Shown here one piece after another: positions 1 to 10,919 of a stretch of DNA of 64,000 bases. The DNA is from Rhynchopus sp. YZ270_cl-10 (Eukaryota; Euglenozoa; Diplonemea; Diplonemida; Diplonemidae). The stretch's first letter is position 1, and every line of letters starts with the position of its first letter. The translations under genes were made by a program, and so were the position numbers. The stretch is taken from positions 1 to 64,000 of the forward strand of contig OZ037919.1 of the NCBI GenBank assembly GCA_964035575.1, in the 5' to 3' direction. The notes beneath the pieces were generated by a model. It saw only the letters and a program-made list of their open reading frames with translations. It was not told where the DNA came from and ran no database searches.

Positions 1-285
1 AATCCTGGCAAATGATGGGAAATCATTGACACTCCGTGACACTTTTCAGAACACTTCTGACACTGATGCCCCTGAAGTTGTATTTTTTTTCCTTTTTTAC
101 AAAACATTTTACCCCTCCCAAATGACACACATCACAACAGAGTAGTAACAATATGTTAGAGTAAAATGAAATGGAAAAGGTGAGACAGCATATTAGATAG
201 TTGTAATCTAACATAATTACGCTTCAGGCACACCAGCCTGCTATCACACACACCAGCTAGATAACGATGGTTGCTCACTTCTCGT
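1..285 (+). mobile_element. Deletion derivative of the Helitron/recombinase segment
   Basis: Bases 1-82 match 9720-9801 almost exactly (end of the 10-bp satellite and the short unique flank). Bases from about 83 to 285 match about 11675-11876, the flank that leads into the 8-bp satellite. The roughly 1.9 kb between those points in the full copy is missing here. The join lies in a short TA/T-rich run, which would suit a microhomology-type deletion. Both strands of evidence are direct sequence matches; the mechanism is inference. Confidence 0.85.
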
Positions 286-1460
286 GCGGGTTTGCGGGTT
301 TGCGGGTTTGCGGGTTTGCGGGTTTGCGGGTTTACGGGTTTGCGGGTTTGCGGGTTTGCGGGTTTACGGGTTTGCGGGTTTGCGGGTTTGCGGGTTTGCG
401 GGTTTGCGGGTTTACGGGTTTGCGGGTTTGCGGGTTTGCGGGTTTGCGGGTTTGCGGGTTTGCGGGTTTGCGGGTTTGTGGGTTTGCGGGTTTGCGGGTT
501 TGCGGGTTTGCGGGTTTGCGGGTTTGCGGGTTTGCGGGTTTGCGGGTTTGCGGGTTTGCGGGTTTACGGGTTTGCGGGTTTGCGGGTTTGCGGGTTTGCG
601 GGTTTGCGGGTTTGCGGGTTTGCGGGTTTGCGGGTTTACGGGTTTGCGGGTTTGCGGGTTTGCGGGTTTGCGGGTTTGCGGGTTTGCGGGTTTGCGGGTT
701 TGCGGGTTTGCGGGTTTGCGGGTTTGCGGGTTTGCGGGTTTGCGGGTTTGCGGGTTTGCGGGTTTGCGGGTTTGCGGGTTTGCGGGTTTGCGGGTTTGCG
801 GGTTTGCGGGTTTGCGGGTTTGCGGGTTTGCGGGTTTGCGGGTTTGCGGGTTTGCGGGTTTGCGGGTTTGCGGGTTTGCGGGTTTGCGGGTTTGCGGGTT
901 TGCGGGTTTGCGGGTTTGCGGGTTTGCGGGTTTGCGGGTTTGCGGGTTTGCGGGTTTGCGGGTTTGCGGGTTTGCGGGTTTGCGGGTTTGCGGGTTTGCG
1001 GGTTTGCGGGTTTGCGGGTTTGCGGGTTTGCGGGTTTGCGGGTTTGCGGGTTTGCGGGTTTGCGGGTTTGCGGGTTTGCGGGTTTGCGGGTTTGCGGGTT
1101 TGCGGGTTTGCGGGTTTGCGGGTTTGCGGGTTTGCGGGTTTGCGGGTTTGCGGGTTTGCGGGTTTGCGGGTTTGCGGGTTTGCGGGTTTGCGGGTTTGCG
1201 GGTTTGCGGGTTTGCGGGTTTGCGGGTTTGCGGGTTTGCGGGTTTGCGGGTTTGCGGGTTTGCGGGTTTGCGGGTTTGCGGGTTTGCGGGTTTGCGGGTT
1301 TGCGGGTTTGCGGGTTTGCGGGTTTGCGGGTTTGCGGGTTTGCGGGTTTGCGGGTTTGCGGGTTTGCGGGTTTGCGGGTTTGCGGGTTTGCGGGTTTGCG
1401 GGTTTGCGGGTTTGCGGGTTTGCGGGTTTGCGGGTTTGCGGGTTTGCGGGTTTGCGGGTT
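286..1460 (+). repeat. 8-bp G-rich satellite (GGGTTTGC)n, array 1
   Basis: About 147 head-to-tail copies of GGGTTTGC. Variants (GGGTTTAC, one GGGTTTGTG) occur only in the first ~370 bp; from about 650 to 1460 the units are identical, which points to recent expansion or homogenisation. Three Gs recur every 8 bases on one strand, so G-quadruplex formation is plausible. The unit contains no stop codon in any frame on either strand, which creates long spurious ORFs. It is not a known telomere repeat of the TTAGGG type. Confidence 0.97.
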
Positions 1461-1508
1461 ACTCTCTGTATATTACCGCGTTTCAGGTAGCTGAGCCGGC
1501 ATCTAGTT
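1461..1508 (+). repeat. Interspersed spacer between satellite arrays, copy 1
   Basis: A unique ~48-bp stretch beginning ACTCTCTGTATATTACCGCG breaks the 8-bp array. The same stretch recurs at 3781-3828 with one substitution, so the 8-bp satellite has a higher-order organisation with a period near 2.32 kb. Confidence 0.9.
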
Positions 1509-3780
1509 GCGGGTGTGGCGGGTCTGCGGGTCTGCGGGTCGGCGGGTCTGCGGGTGTGGTGTGTGTGGGTGTGGCGGGTCTGCGGGTCTGCGGGTCTGCG
1601 GGTCGGCGGGTCTGCGGGTGTGGTGTGTGTGGGTGTGGCGGGTCTGCGGGTCTGCGGGTCTGCGGGTCTGCGGGTGTGGTGTGTGTGGGTGTGGCGGGTC
1701 TGCGGGTCTGCGGGTCGGCGGGTCTGCGGGTGTGGTGTGTGTGGGTGTGGCGGGTCTGCGGGTCTGCGGGTTTGCGGGTCGGCGGGTCTGCGGGTGTGGT
1801 GTGTGTGGGTGTGGCGGGTCTGCGGGTCTGCGGGTCTGCGGGTCTGCGGGTGTGGTGTGTGTGGGTGTGGCGGGTCTGCGGGTCTGCGGGTCGGCGGGTC
1901 TGCGGGTGTGGTGTGTGTGGGTGTGGCGGGTCTGCGGGTCTGCGGGTCTGCGGGTCTGCGGGTCTGCGGGTCTGCGGGTCTGCGGGTCTGCGGGTCTGCG
2001 GGTCTGCGGGTCTGCGGGTGTGGTGTGTGTGGGTGTGGCGGGTCTGCGGGTCTGCGGGTCTGCGGGTCTGCGGGTGTGGTGTGTGTGGGTGTGGCGGGTC
2101 TGCGGGTCTGCGGGTCGGCGGGTCTGCGGGTGTGGTGTGTGTGGGTGTGGCGGGTCTGCGGGTCTGCGGGTCGGCGGGTCTGCGGGTGTGGTGTGTGTGG
2201 GTGTGGCGGGTCTGCGGGTCTGCGGGTCTGCGGGTCTGCGGGTGTGGTGTGTGTGGGTGTGGCGGGTCTGCGGGTCGGCGGGTCTGCGGGTGTGGTGTGT
2301 GTGGGTGTGGCGGGTCTGCGGGTCTGCGGGTCTGCGGGTGTGGTGTGTGTGGGTGTGGCGGGTCTGCGGGTCTGCGGGTCTGCGGGTCTGCGGGTCTGCG
2401 GGTCTGCGGGTGTGGTGTGTGTGGGTGTGGCGGGTCTGCGGGTCTGCGGGTCGGCGGGTCTGCGGGTGTGGTGTGTGTGGGTGTGGCGGGTCTGCGGGTC
2501 TGCGGGTGTGGTGTGTGTGGGTGTGGCGGGTCTGCGGGTCTGCGGGTCGGCGGGTCTGCGGGTGTGGTGTGTGTGGGTGTGGCGGGTCTGCGGGTCTGCG
2601 GGTCTGCGGGTGTGGTGTGTGTGGGTGTGGCGGGTCTGCGGGTCTGCGGGTCTGCGGGTCTGCGGGTCTGCGGGTCTGCGGGTCTGCGGGTCTGCGGGTG
2701 TGGTGTGTGTGGGTGTGGCGGGTCTGCGGGTCTGCGGGTCTGCGGGTCTGCGGGTGTGGTGTGTGTGGGTGTGGCGGGTCTGCGGGTCTGCGGGTCGGCG
2801 GGTCTGCGGGTGTGGTGTGTGTGGGTGTGGCGGGTCTGCGGGTCTGCGGGTCGGCGGGTCTGCGGGTGTGGTGTGTGTGGGTGTGGCGGGTCTGCGGGTC
2901 TGCGGGTCTGCGGGTCTGCGGGTGTGGTGTGTGTGGGTGTGGCGGGTCTGCGGGTCTGCGGGTCGGCGGGTCTGCGGGTGTGGTGTGTGTGGGTGTGGCG
3001 GGTCTGCGGGTCTGCGGGTCTGCGGGTGTGGTGTGTGTGGGTGTGGCGGGTCTGCGGGTCTGCGGGTCTGCGGGTCTGCGGGTCTGCGGGTCTGCGGGTC
3101 TGCGGGTCTGCGGGTGTGGTGTGTGTGGGTGTGGCGGGTCTGCGGGTCTGCGGGTCTGCGGGTGTGGTGTGTGTGGGTGTGGCGGGTCTGCGGGTCTGCG
3201 GGTCGGCGGGTCTGCGGGTGTGGTGTGTGTGGGTGTGGCGGGTCTGCGGGTCTGCGGGTCTGCGGGTCTGCGGGTGTGGTGTGTGTGGGTGTGGCGGGTC
3301 TGCGGGTCTGCGGGTCTGCGGGTCTGCGGGTCTGCGGGTGTGGTGTGTGTGGGTGTGGCGGGTCTGCGGGTCTGCGGGTCTGCGGGTCTGCGGGTCTGCG
3401 GGTGTGGTGTGTGTGGGTGTGGCGGGTCTGCGGGTCTGCGGGTCGGCGGGTCTGCGGGTGTGGTGTGTGTGGGTGTGGCGGGTCTGCGGGTCTGCGGGTC
3501 TGCGGGTGTGGTGTGTGTGGGTGTGGCGGGTCTGCGGGTCTGCGGGTCTGCGGGTCTGCGGGTCTGCGGGTCTGCGGGTCTGCGGGTCTGCGGGTGTGGT
3601 GTGTGTGGGTGTGGCGGGTCTGCGGGTCTGCGGGTCGGCGGGTCTGCGGGTGTGGTGTGTGTGGGTGTGGCGGGTCTGCGGGTCTGCGGGTCTGCGGGTC
3701 TGCGGGTCTGCGGGTCTGCGGGTCTGCGGGTCTGCGGGTCTGCGGGTTTGCGGGTTTGCGGGTTTGCGGGTTTACGGGTT
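1509..3780 (+). repeat. 8-bp satellite, GGGTCTGC/GGGTCGGC subfamily, array 2
   Basis: Tandem GGGTCTGC and GGGTCGGC units are interspersed with a 24-bp block that reads as three 8-mers (GGGTGTGG, TGTGTGTG, GGTGTGGC). Because 24 is a multiple of 8, the register is kept. The array returns to GGGTTTGC/GGGTTTAC units in its last ~45 bp, just before the second spacer copy. No coding potential is credible although all frames are open. Confidence 0.95.
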
Positions 3781-3828
3781 ACTCTCTGTATATTACCGCG
3801 TTTCAGGTAGCTAAGCCGGCATCTAGTT
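3781..3828 (+). repeat. Interspersed spacer between satellite arrays, copy 2
   Basis: Second copy of the ~48-bp spacer at 1461-1508 with one G-to-A difference. It is again preceded by GGGTTTAC-type units and followed by the GGGTCTGC subfamily, so the array junction was duplicated as a block. Confidence 0.9.
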
Positions 3829-6661
3829 GCGGGTGTGGCGGGTCTGCGGGTCTGCGGGTCTGCGGGTCTGCGGGTCTGCGGGTGTGGTGTGTGTGGGTGT
3901 GGCGGGTCTGCGGGTCTGCGGGTCTGCGGGTCTGCGGGTCTGCGGGTCTGCGGGTCTGCGGGTCTGCGGGTGTGGTGTGTGTGGGTGTGGCGGGTCTGCG
4001 GGTCTGCGGGTCTGCGGGTCTGCGGGTCTGCGGGTCGGCGGGTCTGCGGGTGTGGTGTGTGTGGGTGTGGCGGGTCTGCGGGTCTGCGGGTCTGCGGGTG
4101 TGGTGTGTGTGGGTGTGGCGGGTCTGCGGGTCTGCGGGTCGGCGGGTCTGCGGGTGTGGTGTGTGTGGGTGTGGCGGGTCTGCGGGTCTGCGGGTCTGCG
4201 GGTCTGCGGGTCTGCGGGTGTGGTGTGTGTGGGTGTGGCGGGTCTGCGGGTCTGCGGGTCGGCGGGTCTGCGGGTCTGCGGGTCTGCGGGTCGGCGGGTC
4301 TGCGGGTGTGGTGTGTGTGGGTGTGGCGGGTCTGCGGGTCTGCGGGTCTGCGGGTCTGCGGGTCTGCGGGTCTGCGGGTCTGCGGGTCTGCGGGTGTGGT
4401 GTGTGTGGGTGTGGCGGGTCTGCGGGTCTGCGGGTCTGCGGGTGTGGTGTGTGTGGGTGTGGCGGGTCTGCGGGTCTGCGGGTCGGCGGGTCTGCGGGTG
4501 TGGTGTGTGTGGGTGTGGCGGGTCTGCGGGTCTGCGGGTCGGCGGGTCTGCGGGTGTGGTGTGTGTGGGTGTGGCGGGTCTGCGGGTCTGCGGGTCGGCG
4601 GGTCTGCGGGTCTGCGGGTCTGCGGGTCTGCGGGTCTGCGGGTGTGGTGTGTGTGGGTGTGGCGGGTCTGCGGGTCTGCGGGTCGGCGGGTCTGCGGGTG
4701 TGGTGTGTGTGGGTGTGGCGGGTCTGCGGGTCTGCGGGTCTGCGGGTCTGCGGGTGTGGTGTGTGTGGGTGTGGCGGGTCTGCGGGTCTGCGGGTCGGCG
4801 GGTCTGCGGGTGTGGTGTGTGTGGGTGTGGCGGGTCTGCGGGTCTGCGGGTCTGCGGGTCTGCGGGTCTGCGGGTGTGGTGTGTGTGGGTGTGGCGGGTC
4901 TGCGGGTCTGCGGGTCGGCGGGTCTGCGGGTCTGCGGGTCTGCGGGTCGGCGGGTCTGCGGGTGTGGTGTGTGTGGGTGTGGCGGGTCTGCGGGTCTGCG
5001 GGTCTGCGGGTCTGCGGGTGTGGTGTGTGTGGGTGTGGCGGGTCTGCGGGTCTGCGGGTCGGCGGGTCTGCGGGTCTGCGGGTCTGCGGGTCTGCGGGTC
5101 TGCGGGTCTGCGGGTGTGGTGTGTGTGGGTGTGGCGGGTCTGCGGGTCTGCGGGTCTGCGGGTCTGCGGGTCTGCGGGTCTGCGGGTGTGGTGTGTGTGG
5201 GTGTGGCGGGTCTGCGGGTCTGCGGGTCGGCGGGTCTGCGGGTCTGCGGGTGTGGTGTGTGTGGGTGTGGCGGGTCTGCGGGTCTGCGGGTCTGCGGGTC
5301 TGCGGGTCGGCGGGTCTGCGGGTGTGGTGTGTGTGGGTGTGGCGGGTCTGCGGGTCTGCGGGTCTGCGGGTCTGCGGGTCGGCGGGTCTGCGGGTGTGGT
5401 GTGTGTGGGTGTGGCGGGTCTGCGGGTCTGCGGGTCTGCGGGTCTGCGGGTGTGGTGTGTGTGGGTGTGGCGGGTCTGCGGGTCTGCGGGTCGGCGGGTC
5501 TGCGGGTGTGGTGTGTGTGGGTGTGGCGGGTCTGCGGGTCTGCGGGTCTGCGGGTCTGCGGGTGTGGTGTGTGTGGGTGTGGCGGGTCTGCGGGTCTGCG
5601 GGTCGGCGGGTCTGCGGGTGTGGTGTGTGTGGGTGTGGCGGGTCTGCGGGTCTGCGGGTCTGCGGGTCTGCGGGTCTGCGGGTCTGCGGGTGTGGTGTGT
5701 GTGGGTGTGGCGGGTCTGCGGGTCTGCGGGTCGGCGGGTCTGCGGGTCTGCGGGTCTGCGGGTCGGCGGGTCTGCGGGTGTGGTGTGTGTGGGTGGGCGG
5801 GTCTGCGGGTCTGCGGGTCTGCGGGTCTGCGGGTGTGGTGTGTGTGGGTGTGGCGGGTCTGCGGGTCTGCGGGTCTGCGGGTCTGCGGGTGTGGTGTGTG
5901 TGGGTCTGCGGGTCGGCGGGTCTGCGGGTCTGCGGGTCTGCGGGTCTGCGGGTCTGCGGGTCTGCGGGTGTGGTGTGTGTGGGTGTGGCGGGTCTGCGGG
6001 TCTGCGGGTCTGCGGGTCTGCGGGTCTGCGGGTGTGGTGTGTGTGGGTGTGGCGGGTCTGCGGGTCTGCGGGTCGGCGGGTCTGCGGGTCTGCGGGTGTG
6101 GTGTGTGTGGGTGGGCGGGTCTGCGGGTCTGCGGGTCTGCGGGTCTGCGGGTGTGGTGTGTGTGGGTGTGGCGGGTCTGCGGGTCTGCGGGTCTGCGGGT
6201 CTGCGGGTCTGCGGGTGTGGTGTGTGTGGGTGTGGCGGGTCTGCGGGTCTGCGGGTCGGCGGGTCTGCGGGTCTGCGGGTGTGGTGTGTGTGGGTGTGGC
6301 GGGTCTGCGGGTCTGCGGGTCTGCGGGTCTGCGGGTCTGCGGGTCGGCGGGTCTGCGGGTGTGGTGTGTGTGGGTGTGGCGGGTCTGCGGGTCTGCGGGT
6401 CTGCGGGTCTGCGGGTCTGCGGGTCTGCGGGTCTGCGGGTCTGCGGGTCTGCGGGTCTGCGGGTCTGCGGGTCTGCGGGTCTGCGGGTCTGCGGGTCTGC
6501 GGGTCTGCGGGTCTGCGGGTCTGCGGGTCTGCGGGTCTGCGGGTCTGCGGGTGTGGTGTGTGTGGGTGTGGCGGGTCTGCGGGTCTCCGGGTCTGCGGGT
6601 CTGCGGGTGTGGTGTGTGTGGGTGTGGCGGGTCTGTGGCGGGTTTGCGGGTTTGCGGGTTT
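3829..6661 (+). repeat. 8-bp satellite, GGGTCTGC subfamily, array 3
   Basis: Same GGGTCTGC/GGGTCGGC plus 24-bp block composition as array 2. A run of more than 20 plain GGGTCTGC units lies at about 6381-6550. Three short register breaks are visible: a shortened 24-bp block near 5790, another near 5900 and another near 6110. The array ends with a few GGGTTTGC units and GGGTTTGTGGC, which fuses directly to the 10-bp satellite. Confidence 0.95.
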
Positions 6662-7390
6662 GTGGCAAATGATGGCAAATGATGGCAAATGATGGCAAAT
6701 CATGGCAAATTATGGCAAATGATGGCAAATGATGGCAAATCATGGCAAATGATGGCAAATCATGGCAAATCATGGCAAATGATGGCAAATGATGGCAAAT
6801 GATGGCAAATGATGGCAAATCATGGCAAATCATGGCAAATTATGGCAAATGATGGCAAATGATGGCAAATGATGGCAAATGATGGCAAATGATGGCAAAT
6901 GATGGCAAATGATGGCAAATCATGGCAAATCATGGCAAATCATGGCAAATTATGGCAAATGATGGCAAATCATGGCAAATGATGGCAAATCATGGCAAAT
7001 GATGGCAAATGATGGCAAATGATGGCAAATCATGGCAAATGATGGCAAATCATGGCAAATCATGGCAAATGATGGCAAATGATGGCAAATGATGGCAAAT
7101 GATGGCAAATGATGGCAAATGATGGCAAATGATGGCAAATGATGGCAAATCATGGCAAATCTTGGCAAATTATGGCAAATGATGGCAAATGATGGCAAAT
7201 GATGGCAAATCATGGCAAATCATGGCAAATTATGGCAAATGATGGCAAATGATGGCAAATGATGGCAAATGATGGCAAATGATGGCAAATGATGGCAAAT
7301 GATGGCAAATCATGGCAAATCATGGCAAATCATGGCAAATTATGGCAAATGATGGCAAATCATGGCAAATGATGGCAAATCATGGTAAAT

Positions 7391-7596
7391 CCCAAGTTAG
7401 CCATAAAACTGATATCCAAAAAAAATTTACAATGTTCGGAAATTTTGAACAGTATTTATGTGGGGTGGTTTTTGGGCCCAAAATATCAACACAGTGTCTC
7501 CACTGGGGAAATTGCGTCAATTAAGGTGGGATAAGTGCTATGTGGCGAAAAAGATCGAAAATTTTGAAATTTGTTCACTACAGTGGGAAAATAGTG
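7391..7596 (+). repeat. ~209-bp spacer in 10-bp satellite, copy 1
   Basis: Begins CCCAAGTTAGCCATAAAACT and ends at the last unit-like GTGCAAAT. It holds the palindrome TTTTGGGCCCAAAA. The later copies are at 7992-8200, 8672-8880 and 9323-9532, and differ by only a few substitutions and single-base indels. No ORF of note. Confidence 0.92.
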
Positions 7597-7991
7597 CAAA
7601 TCATGGCAAAGCATGGCAAATCATGGCAAATCATGGCAAATGATGGCAAATGATGGCAAATGATGGCAAATGATGGCAAATCATGGCAAAATATGGCAAA
7701 TGATGGCAAATGATGGCAAATGATGGCAAATCATGGCAAATTATGGCAAATGATGGCAAATGATGGCAAATGATGGCAAATCATGGCAAATCATGGCAAA
7801 TTATGGCAAATGATGGCAAAACATGGCAAATGATGGCAAATCATGGCAAATCATGGCAAATCCTGGCAAAACAATGCAAATGATGGCAAATCCTGGCAAA
7901 TGATGGCAAATGATGGCAAATCATGGCAAAACATGGCAAATGATGGCAAATGATGGCAAATGATGGCAAATCATGGCAAATCATGGTAAAT

Positions 7992-8200
7992 CCCAAGTTA
8001 GCCATAAAACTGATAGCCAAAAAAAATTTACAATGTCGGAAATTTTGAACAGTATTTATGTGGGGTGGTTTTTGGGCCCAAAATATCAACACAGTGTCTC
8101 CACTGGGGAAATTGCGTCAATTTAAGTGGGATAAGTGCTATGTGGCGAAAAAGATCGAAAATTTTGAACTTTGTTCACTACAGTGGGAAAATAGTGCAAA
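7992..8200 (+). repeat. ~209-bp spacer in 10-bp satellite, copy 2
   Basis: Same spacer as 7391-7596; differs by a few bases (for example TGATAGCC for TGATATCC, and a missing T near its start). Confidence 0.92.
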
Positions 8201-8671
8201 TCATGGCAAAGCATGGCAAATCATGGCAAATCATGGCAAATGATGGCAAATGATGGCAAATGATGGCAAATCATGGCAAATTATGGCAAATGATGGCAAA
8301 TGATGGCAAATGATGGCAAATCATGGCAAATCATGGCAAATGATGGCAAATGATGGCAAATGATGGCAAATCATGGCAAATCATGGCAAATTATGGCAAA
8401 TGATGGCAAATGATGGCAAATGATGGCAAATCATGGCAAATTATGGCAAATGATGGCAAATGATGGCAAATGATGGCAAATGATGGCAAATCATGGCAAA
8501 TTATGGCAAATGATGGCAAATGATGGCAAATGATGGCAAATCATGGCAAATCATGGCAAATTATGGCAAATGATGGCAAAACATGGCAAATGATGGCAAA
8601 TCATGGCAAAACATGGCAAATGATGGCAAATCATGGCAAATCATGGCAAATCATGGCAAATCATGGTAAAT

Positions 8672-8880
8672 CCCAAGTTAGCCATAAAACTGATATCCAA
8701 AAAAAATTTACAATGTTCGGAAATTTTGAACAGTATTTATGTGGGGTGGTTTTTGGGCCCAAAATATCAACACAGTGTCTCCACTGGGGAAATTGCGTCA
8801 ATTTAAGTGGGATAAGTGCTATGTGGCGAAAAAGATCGAAAATTTTGAAATTTGTTCACTACAGTGGGAAAATAGTGCAA
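8672..8880 (+). repeat. ~209-bp spacer in 10-bp satellite, copy 3
   Basis: Same spacer as 7391-7596, nearly identical, with the same flanking CATGGTAAAT unit at its left edge. Confidence 0.92.
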
Positions 8881-9322
8881 ATCATGGCAAAGCATGGCAA
8901 ATCATGGCAAATCATGGCAAATGATGGCAAATGATGGCAAATGATGGCACATGATGGCAAATCATGGCAAATTATGGCAAATGATGGCAAATGATGGCAA
9001 ATGATGGCAAATGATGGCAAATCATGGCAAATCATGGCAAATTATGGCAAATGATGGCAAATTATGGCAAATGATGGCAAATCATGGCAAATCATGGCAA
9101 ATTATGGCAAATGATGGCAAAACATGGCAAATGATGGCAAAACATGGCAAATGATGGCAAATCATGGCAAATCATGGCAAATCCTGGCAAAACAATGCAA
9201 ATGATGGCAAATCCTGGCAAATGATGGCAAATGATGGCAAATCATGGCAAAACATGGCAAATGATGGCAAATCATGGCAAATCATGGCAAATCATGGCAA
9301 ATCATGGCAAATCATGGTAAAT

Positions 9323-9532
9323 CCCAAGTTAGCCATAAAACTGATATCCAAAAAATATTTACAATGTTCGGAAATTTTGAACAGTATTTATGTGGGGTGG
9401 TTTTTGGGCCCAAAATTTCAACACAGTGTCTCCACTGGGGAAATTGCGTCAATTTAAGTGGGATAAGTGCTATGTGGCGAAAAAAATCGAAAATTTTGAA
9501 ATTTGTTCACTACAGTGGGAAAATAGTGCAAA
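9323..9532 (+). repeat. ~209-bp spacer in 10-bp satellite, copy 4
   Basis: Same spacer as 7391-7596, with a few private substitutions (AATATTTACA, AAAATTTCAA). It lies about 200 bp before the end of the 10-bp satellite. Confidence 0.92.
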
Positions 9533-9745
9533 TCATGGCAAATCATGGCAAAGCATGGCAAATGATGGCAAATCATGGCAAATCATGGCAAATGATGGCA
9601 AATGATGGCAAATCATGGCAAATCATGGCAAATTATGGCAAATGATGGCAAATCATGGCAAATGATGGGAAATCATGGCAAATGATGGCAAATCATGGCA
9701 AAGCATGGCAAATGATGGCAAATCCTGGCAAATGATGGGAAATCA

Positions 9746-10207
9746 TTGACACTCCGTGACACTTTTCAGAACACTTCTGATACTGATGCCCCTGAAGTTG
9801 TAGAGACCTCAGTCGCTGGAGTGAATACGCTTCTACCCGATGTGAGCAGCTTGCAGGCTACTCACAAAAATATTCTTGGGGATCACATTGCAATGGTGGT
9901 GGTGATGGAGTACCAGAAGAGGGGTCTGCCTCATGCTAATGCAATTCTTTGGAACAACAACAGAACATCACCGAAGAATCCTTTAAATGTGGGTCACATC
10001 GTACAACTCCCTGGACCAGCACACCCAAACCTCTACAAAGCTTTCAGTCAGTATCTGATGAACAACAGGTGGATGGTTCATTACAATCTTCTCCTGAAAT
10101 ATCGGCGCCACAGAAACAATGAGGAAGTGCGCGGGGTCCTTGTTGTTAAGTATTTGTTTAAATACTTATTCAAGGGTGAGCCTGTGACAGGTCTATTGAT
10201 GCAATGA
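9746..10207 (+). pseudogene. Helitron Rep (Helitron-like N-terminal domain) fragment
   Basis: The 153-residue reading frame contains EYQKRGLPHANAILW, matching the EFQKRGLPHAH block of the HUH replication initiator in Helitrons, and later NRWMVHYNLLLKYRRHRN and VKYLFKYLFKG, matching the two following conserved blocks of that domain. The usual stretch between the blocks, including the Cys-rich part, is greatly shortened, and no helicase follows. The first ~20 codons lie in the unique flank shared with bases 1-82, so the true start is unknown. This is a decayed remnant of a rolling-circle DNA transposon. Identification rests on remembered family motifs. Confidence 0.8.
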
Positions 10208-10919
10208 TTTGTGTGGTAGAGTTGTGAACATTAAGGATAAAATAAGAAAACAAATAAAAAATAGCGATAAGTGGGGAGATGTCTTTGTGGGCTTGCGGGT
10301 TTGCGGGTTTTTTTGTCTCAGTTAATTTTTGTTTTTGCAAAGGAAATCTCTTGTGATGAAGAAAACATTATTTTTGGGGAGTTTGTTGTTAATTGCATAA
10401 AAAGAAAAGAAAAAAAGAAAAAGAAAAAGATAAAAGTTGAAGTGAAGTTACAATTACTGGCAGTAAAGCAAATAAAAAACTTCAACACCAAAACACAGTT
10501 CAAATGATCTAAGAAGTGTTTATTTTTCTATTTTAAATTGTTTTTTGTTTGGGTTTGTATTGGATACTTCTTCCCAGCCGGAGAGAAATCTCTTGTGATG
10601 AAGAAAACATTGTTTTTGGGGAGTTTGTTGTTGATTGCATAAAAAAAAAGGGAAAAAAAGAAAAAGAGAAAAGGTGTATCTACATTTATCAGAGCAAACC
10701 CGCAAACAAAATAACATATGGGGTGTCACAGTTTTTGTTTTTTTTTATTCATTGTTTTTAGTGCCTGCTTCCGTCAGAGGTGTTTGTCAAAAATGAAATA
10801 TGTCAACAAAAACAAAGAACACTTTAAATTTCATTTTTTACTACTAGTAAAGTAATTTTACGCTTCCAAAACACACACACTACCTCAGTCAATCATACAC
10901 ATATTCATACACAAAAAAA
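10208..10919. repeat. AT-rich spacer with an ~90-bp direct duplication
   Basis: 10341-10428 and 10584-10673 are two copies of the same A-rich segment (TCTCTTGTGATGAAGAAAAC ... GCATAAAA followed by A/G runs). A few GGGTTTGC-like units occur at 10286-10310. No gene is visible; the segment links the Helitron fragment to the recombinase-like ORF. Confidence 0.7.

Larger units (their letters stand above)
6662..9740 (+). repeat. 10-bp satellite (GATGGCAAAT)n with embedded spacers
   Basis: Tandem 10-mers GATGGCAAAT with common variants CATGGCAAAT and TATGGCAAAT, and rarer GGTAAAT, CCTGGCAAAT or CATGGCAAAA units. An AAAT tract recurs every 10 bp, close to the helical repeat, so the DNA may be intrinsically curved. 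The array is interrupted four times by a ~209-bp spacer, giving a higher-order period of about 600-680 bp. Confidence 0.96.

Noticed and set aside
286-1460. Telomere
   Set aside because: The unit is GGGTTTGC, not a known telomeric repeat, the array is internal in this window, and it is followed by other satellites and genes.
284-6833. Giant open frames (up to ~1,776 codons) on both strands across the satellites
   Set aside because: They arise because the 8- and 10-bp units contain no stop codon in any frame; all six frames are open and the peptides are pure repeats.
6662-9740. CRISPR-like array
   Set aside because: The repeat unit is 10 bp without unique spacers of regular length, and the host is eukaryotic; the 209-bp spacers are identical to one another.
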